DNA of 64,000 nucleotides from Francisella sp. SYW-9. GTDB taxonomy: Bacteria; Pseudomonadota; Gammaproteobacteria; Francisellales; Francisellaceae. Location of the stretch: assembly GCF_008711465.1 (NCBI RefSeq), contig NZ_VXKQ01000030.1, positions 1 to 64,000 on the forward strand. The letters are read 5' to 3'. Both the position numbers and the translations under genes were made by a program. The notes beneath the pieces are model-generated. The model was not told the DNA's origin, made no database searches, and was given only the letters and a program-made list of their open reading frames with translations. Of the stretch, positions 60,519 through 64,000 are shown one piece after another. Position 1 is the first letter of the stretch. Each line of letters starts with the position of its first letter.

Positions 60519-61158
60519 TTAATCTATCCTTATATTTTGCGTGCGATATAAACAATAAAATATCTCCTGAAGAATACGATATCGTAACCATATCTTCTAT
60601 AGCATAATTTCTTGCACCTGTACTAGTATCTATACTTAAGCTTTCACCACTTAACTGATACCTTAAGCCATTATAATATATATCTTGTGCAGATCCAAAA
60701 GGCATCACCGAAAACATTTTGCCTTTTACACCTGTTATAGAAAAATTCTTTGGTATAAAAAAGTATTTTGAATATATATCAACAAACTCTATATTTATTT
60801 TTTTTATATAATTTTTAGCTATGGATATATTACATAAAAAATGATCCATTTCGCCTTCAGAAGCACCAAATACAAACACTTTTGAGGCTCCTTGAGAAAT
60901 TAGATAATTAAGAGATTTCTCAAAATCAGTAGAATACTGATCTTCATCAATCAAAAATAGGTCATCATCAGATACAGCAAATGAATCAAAATCACCAATC
61001 ACCTTTTTAATCTTTGCACTTAACTTTTCAGATTTTTTTATTTTCTCATATGCTCCATCGGCACAGAAAATATCTAAATTACAATAGCTATCTTCTATAT
61101 ACTGCTCACAAAAAGCCAAATCAACCTTACCATTTAAAAAAAGTATAGCTTGAGACAT
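60505..61158 (-). CDS. thiN: Thiamine pyrophosphokinase
   Basis: A 217-residue enzyme that makes thiamine pyrophosphate from thiamine and ATP. Motifs: [33 protein letters not shown] and [15 protein letters not shown] in the catalytic domain (about 10-120), then a small beta-domain ending with [23 protein letters not shown]. Its stop overlaps the pgi start, suggesting coupled translation. The product would serve dxs and other TPP enzymes. Confidence 0.88.
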   Translation of the reverse strand: MSQAILFLNGKVDLAFCEQYIEDSYCNLDIFCADGAYEKIKKSEKLSAKIKKVIGDFDSFAVSDDDLFLIDEDQYSTDFEKSLNYLISQGASKVFVFGASEGEMDHFLCNISIAKNYIKKINIEFVDIYSKYFFIPKNFSITGVKGKMFSVMPFGSAQDIYYNGLRYQLSGESLSIDTSTGARNYAIEDMVTISYSSGDILLFISHAKYKDRLNAIL

Positions 61159-61271
61159 AAAATTCTCGCCTTTAAATTATTTATAATCTAATCAATATAA
61201 ACTACATTATAATTTCAGATGTAGTTACTTTCAGAAAAATTTACACCATCAAATTTCTATAAATATGGTTA

Positions 61272-63104
61272 TTACCCTAGAAATTTAACAACTCTTGAAT
61301 GTAAAACATTCATTTCTTTAGGAATAAGTTTTGAGAAATTAATAAATCCATGCACCAAACTATCAAAATGATAATGCTGAACCTCAACATCATGCCTAAG
61401 AAGTCTTTCAGCGAATAATAATCCTTCATCCTTTAATGGATCATAGCCTGCTGTCATAACTAGAGTGCGAGGCATATTCTCTAGCTTCTTTATATAAAAT
61501 GGAGAAATCTCTGGGGAGCGTTTATCCATTGTTTCTGGAACATATAGTTCCGAATACCACATCGTTTTTGCTTTTGTTAAGATATAACCACTTTCAAAGT
61601 CATCTAATGATTTAGTTGGCATATGTGATAAATCAACTGATGGATATAAAATAATATTATTTGCTATTTTTACTTTATCTGCTTGTAAAAGATTATGTGT
61701 AGCTAATACAGTTAAATTAGCTCCAGCACTATCTCCCATTAAAGTAAACCCTTTTCTTGATATACCAAGCTTCTTAGAATGTTTGAAAACATGTTCTACA
61801 ACATATTCAACATCATTTAATCCTGCAGGGAATTTATGCTCTGGAGCAAGCCTATAATCTACAGAAAAGACCACTCTATTAGTTGTCAATGCGAGCTTTC
61901 TACAAAAAGCATCAAATGAATCTAATGTTCCTGAAACAAACCCTCCTCCATGAGAAAACACTATTGCTTTTAATTTTTCTTGAGTATTAGGAGTGTATAC
62001 TCTAACAGGAATATTGTGACCATCTTCGTGAGATATCTCAATATGTTCAACATTTTCTATAGATTCTTTTATATAGCTATATAAGCTTAATGAAGCAGCT
62101 GCTTTTCTTGTCGCATCAATATCTTTTCGATTTCCTTCACGATCATATTTACCAATAAAAGTAAGTAAGTCTTGAAGCTTCGGAGGAATTGCTTTGATAC
62201 CACCATATAGATCTGGAACTTTTTTAAGAACTTCTGCTTCTCTTGCTTTCTCATGTTTCGAGTTATCTTTTGCAATAACTTTTAACCAAGCTTTTTTACT
62301 CGGCGCTAGGGATTCAATTGGTGTAGATAGATATCTTGCAATTCCAAGTTCATGACAATCATTTTCAGCATAAAATGGTAAATTGTTTACTAACCATTTA
62401 AGTAACTTTTCTGCTTTTAAGTTATTAGTTTCTCTGATTTCTAAAACATTATACAAATTTCTAACATCATATGACCACGGTACATAATCAACAATAAAGT
62501 TACAACTTATATAATTAAGACCTGCTTCTCTTGCTAATGCAAACTCTGGGAAAGCTGTCATTCCTATAACACCTCCTCCCATACTTTGAAAACATTTAGC
62601 ATCGATTATAGTAGGAAATTGAGGCCCTTCAATACAAACATAACTTTGTTTAAAATGAATATCAAACTCAAACTCTTCTTTTTTCTCTCTAATTTCTTCA
62701 GCAATACTCTCTGTAATAGGCTTTGATAAAGATACATAGTTTAAAAGACCTTGTTCACAGAAAGTAAATTCACGTAAGGATTTTGTTCTATCTATAAACT
62801 GATATGGAATAACCATATCACCAGGCTTTAGCTCATCTCTTAAGCTTCTAACCGAAGATAGTGCAATAATTGAAGTCGCGCCATATTTCTTTAAAGCATA
62901 AATATTAGCTTTATAATTTATCTGATGAGGTAATATGCTTTCTTCTAAGCCTGTCCTATTTAAGAATAAAGCTTCTGTACCTTCTATTTTTATTTTAAAC
63001 AAACCATTTGAACATAGCCCAAAAGGAGTCTCTCTAGATAGCTCTTCTATAATCTCAAAATCATCAAAAGATTCAAAACCACTACTTCCTACAATTGCCC
63101 ACAT
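61272..63104 (-). CDS. Fusion: MTA-phosphorylase-like domain and HSL-family esterase
   Basis: A 610-residue two-domain cytoplasmic protein. Residues 1-240 resemble S-methyl-5'-thioadenosine/purine nucleoside phosphorylases (GSSGF, PHQINYKANIYALKKYG, KPGDMVIPYQFIDRT, YVCIEGPQF, GMTAFPEFALAREAG, Asp in IVDYVPW), but the phosphate-site Arg-His-Gly is NRTG (49-52). Residues about 300-610 form an HSL-type alpha/beta hydrolase with HGGGF (385-389), nucleophile Ser459 in GDSAG, DYRLAPEHKFP, Asp in AGYDPLKDEG and His in SLVHGF. Both domains are in one continuous frame without stops, so it is not a sequencing join on the face of it. The combined function is unknown. Confidence 0.82.
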   Translation of the reverse strand: MWAIVGSSGFESFDDFEIIEELSRETPFGLCSNGLFKIKIEGTEALFLNRTGLEESILPHQINYKANIYALKKYGATSIIALSSVRSLRDELKPGDMVIPYQFIDRTKSLREFTFCEQGLLNYVSLSKPITESIAEEIREKKEEFEFDIHFKQSYVCIEGPQFPTIIDAKCFQSMGGGVIGMTAFPEFALAREAGLNYISCNFIVDYVPWSYDVRNLYNVLEIRETNNLKAEKLLKWLVNNLPFYAENDCHELGIARYLSTPIESLAPSKKAWLKVIAKDNSKHEKAREAEVLKKVPDLYGGIKAIPPKLQDLLTFIGKYDREGNRKDIDATRKAAASLSLYSYIKESIENVEHIEISHEDGHNIPVRVYTPNTQEKLKAIVFSHGGGFVSGTLDSFDAFCRKLALTTNRVVFSVDYRLAPEHKFPAGLNDVEYVVEHVFKHSKKLGISRKGFTLMGDSAGANLTVLATHNLLQADKVKIANNIILYPSVDLSHMPTKSLDDFESGYILTKAKTMWYSELYVPETMDKRSPEISPFYIKKLENMPRTLVMTAGYDPLKDEGLLFAERLLRHDVEVQHYHFDSLVHGFINFSKLIPKEMNVLHSRVVKFLG

Positions 63105-63116
63105 ATTTGTATATAC

Positions 63117-63710
63117 CTAAAACCTTGTTTCTATAATCTTATTATCGCCACAAAAAAGTTCTATTTTAAACTTATCTCCAGCATTTACCACACCAACACC
63201 TTTAGGTGTGCCTGTCATTAGCAAGTCATTTTCACATATTGAAATATCATTATTTTTTAAAAATTTAATAATTTGATCAGGCTTATACATCATTAATTCA
63301 TAATTACCATGCTGTATAAGAATATCATTTTTATATGCTTTAAAACTCAAACTTGATATCTCACTCTCAGATATTTCAACAAAATTACTAATTACAGCAC
63401 TATTATCAAAACCCTTAGCCAATTCCCAAGGCAAACCCTTAGCTTTAAGCTTTGACTGTAACTTTCTATCTGTTAAATCTAATCCCACACCAACAGCTTT
63501 TATCTTATTTTTTTTATCAAAACTAAATATTATCTCACACTCATAATGAGTTTCTCTTTTCTCTGATAACTTTAATGATTTAGAAATACTTGAATTTGGT
63601 TTAAAAAAAATAACAGGATTTTCAGGAATCTCATTATTTAGCTCTTGTATATGCTCGACGTAGTTTCGCCCAACACATATTACTTTTGATTTGGATATAT
63701 CTATATTCAT
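63117..63710 (-). CDS. Fumarylacetoacetate hydrolase family protein (short)
   Basis: A 197-residue single-domain member of the FAH family. N-terminal ICVGRNYVEHIQELNNE, then HYECEIIFSFDKKNK with metal-binding Glu residues, and LLMTGTPKGVGVVNAGDK near the C-terminus. Length and GRNY motif match the YcgM-like acylpyruvate hydrolase or oxaloacetate decarboxylase/tautomerase type. The frame opens at GTG 63716; ATG 63710, 7 bases after the lptB stop, is preferred because of the AGGTG ahead of it. Likely cotranscribed with lptB. Confidence 0.8.
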   Translation of the reverse strand: MNIDISKSKVICVGRNYVEHIQELNNEIPENPVIFFKPNSSISKSLKLSEKRETHYECEIIFSFDKKNKIKAVGVGLDLTDRKLQSKLKAKGLPWELAKGFDNSAVISNFVEISESEISSLSFKAYKNDILIQHGNYELMMYKPDQIIKFLKNNDISICENDLLMTGTPKGVGVVNAGDKFKIELFCGDNKIIETRF

Positions 63711-63716
63711 AATCAC

Positions 63717-64000
63717 CTATAGCTTGAAGTCTTCTCCCAAGTATACTTTCCTAACAGTTTCATCCTCTAGAACCTCTTCAGGAGTACCCGCTGCTAGCAT
63801 GTTCCCAGCATTTACAATGTATGCTCTTTCACAAATATCGAGCGTTTCACGTACATTATGATCAGTGATCAATACACCAATACCACGATCCTTTAAATGG
63901 CGCACAACTTCTTTAATTTCTATTACAGAAACAGGGTCAACCCCTGCAAATGGCTCATCAAGAAGAATAAATTTAGGATCCATAGCTAACGCTCTAGCTA
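63717..64000 (-). CDS. lptB: LPS export ABC transporter ATP-binding protein, C-terminal part
   Basis: The right window edge cuts this gene, leaving about 94 C-terminal codons. They contain the Walker B region [22 protein letters not shown], the switch His in [22 protein letters not shown] and the C-terminal [20 protein letters not shown], a nearly diagnostic LptB ending. The protein drives extraction of lipopolysaccharide from the inner membrane with LptFG. Its start lies outside. Confidence 0.93.
   Translation of the reverse strand, partial: ARALAMDPKFILLDEPFAGVDPVSVIEIKEVVRHLKDRGIGVLITDHNVRETLDICERAYIVNAGNMLAAGTPEEVLEDETVRKVYLGEDFKL

Overview
The window reads as a chromosomal segment of a very AT-rich gammaproteobacterium, most probably a Francisella species. 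This rests on overall AT content, on the mixture of small inner-membrane transporters with single-copy housekeeping genes, and on protein style; no 16S or other marker is present. No tRNA, rRNA or CRISPR array was seen.

Layout. 1-420: start of a leftward gene at the very edge and a long AT-rich intergenic region. 421-4585: a Bcr/CflA-like MFS transporter, an APC amino-acid permease, and a broken second copy of the MFS gene. 4613-10004: RhlE-type helicase, GTP cyclohydrolase I, a YdcF/SanA-like protein, a FUSC-type membrane protein, and a fumarylacetoacetate-hydrolase (FAH) family enzyme closed by a strong hairpin. 10287-16150 (minus): pheT, pheS, an EamA exporter and a POT peptide transporter. 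16330-28099 (plus): a tight nine-gene catabolic operon that encodes a complete route from myo-inositol or D-glucuronate to pyruvate plus glyceraldehyde-3-phosphate: GPH symporter, GH31 glycosidase, uxuB, uxuA, kdgK, eda, uxaC, sugar-porter MFS transporter, and myo-inositol oxygenase.

28106-30282 is a small accessory insertion bounded by a 42-bp perfect direct repeat. It carries one unrecognised 444-residue protein with a caspase-like His-Gly/Cys arrangement and the debris of two different insertion sequences. The left repeat also carries the last codons of a paralogue of the transporter gene on the right, so the segment sits at a remodelled locus.

30269-38578: a mixed set (DMT-like transporter, MEMO-like protein, MFS transporter, two-lobed retropepsin-like protease, DUF2975 membrane protein with a small HTH regulator, ruvB, SDR, CBS-like protein, GDSL esterase). 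38644-64000: mostly housekeeping on the minus strand (dxs, guaA, a second APC permease of exactly the same length as the first, truA, secA, deoD, ftsH, uvrA, greA, pgi, thiamine pyrophosphokinase, lptB). In this stretch lie a decayed secreted-protein gene, an LPP20-type lipoprotein followed by a DciA-like (DUF721) gene next to secA, a lone FimT-type pseudopilin, and an unusual fusion of an MTA-phosphorylase-like domain with an HSL-type esterase. Two copies of a 9-5-9 palindromic repeat lie in intergenic gaps near 43.8 and 54.7 kb.
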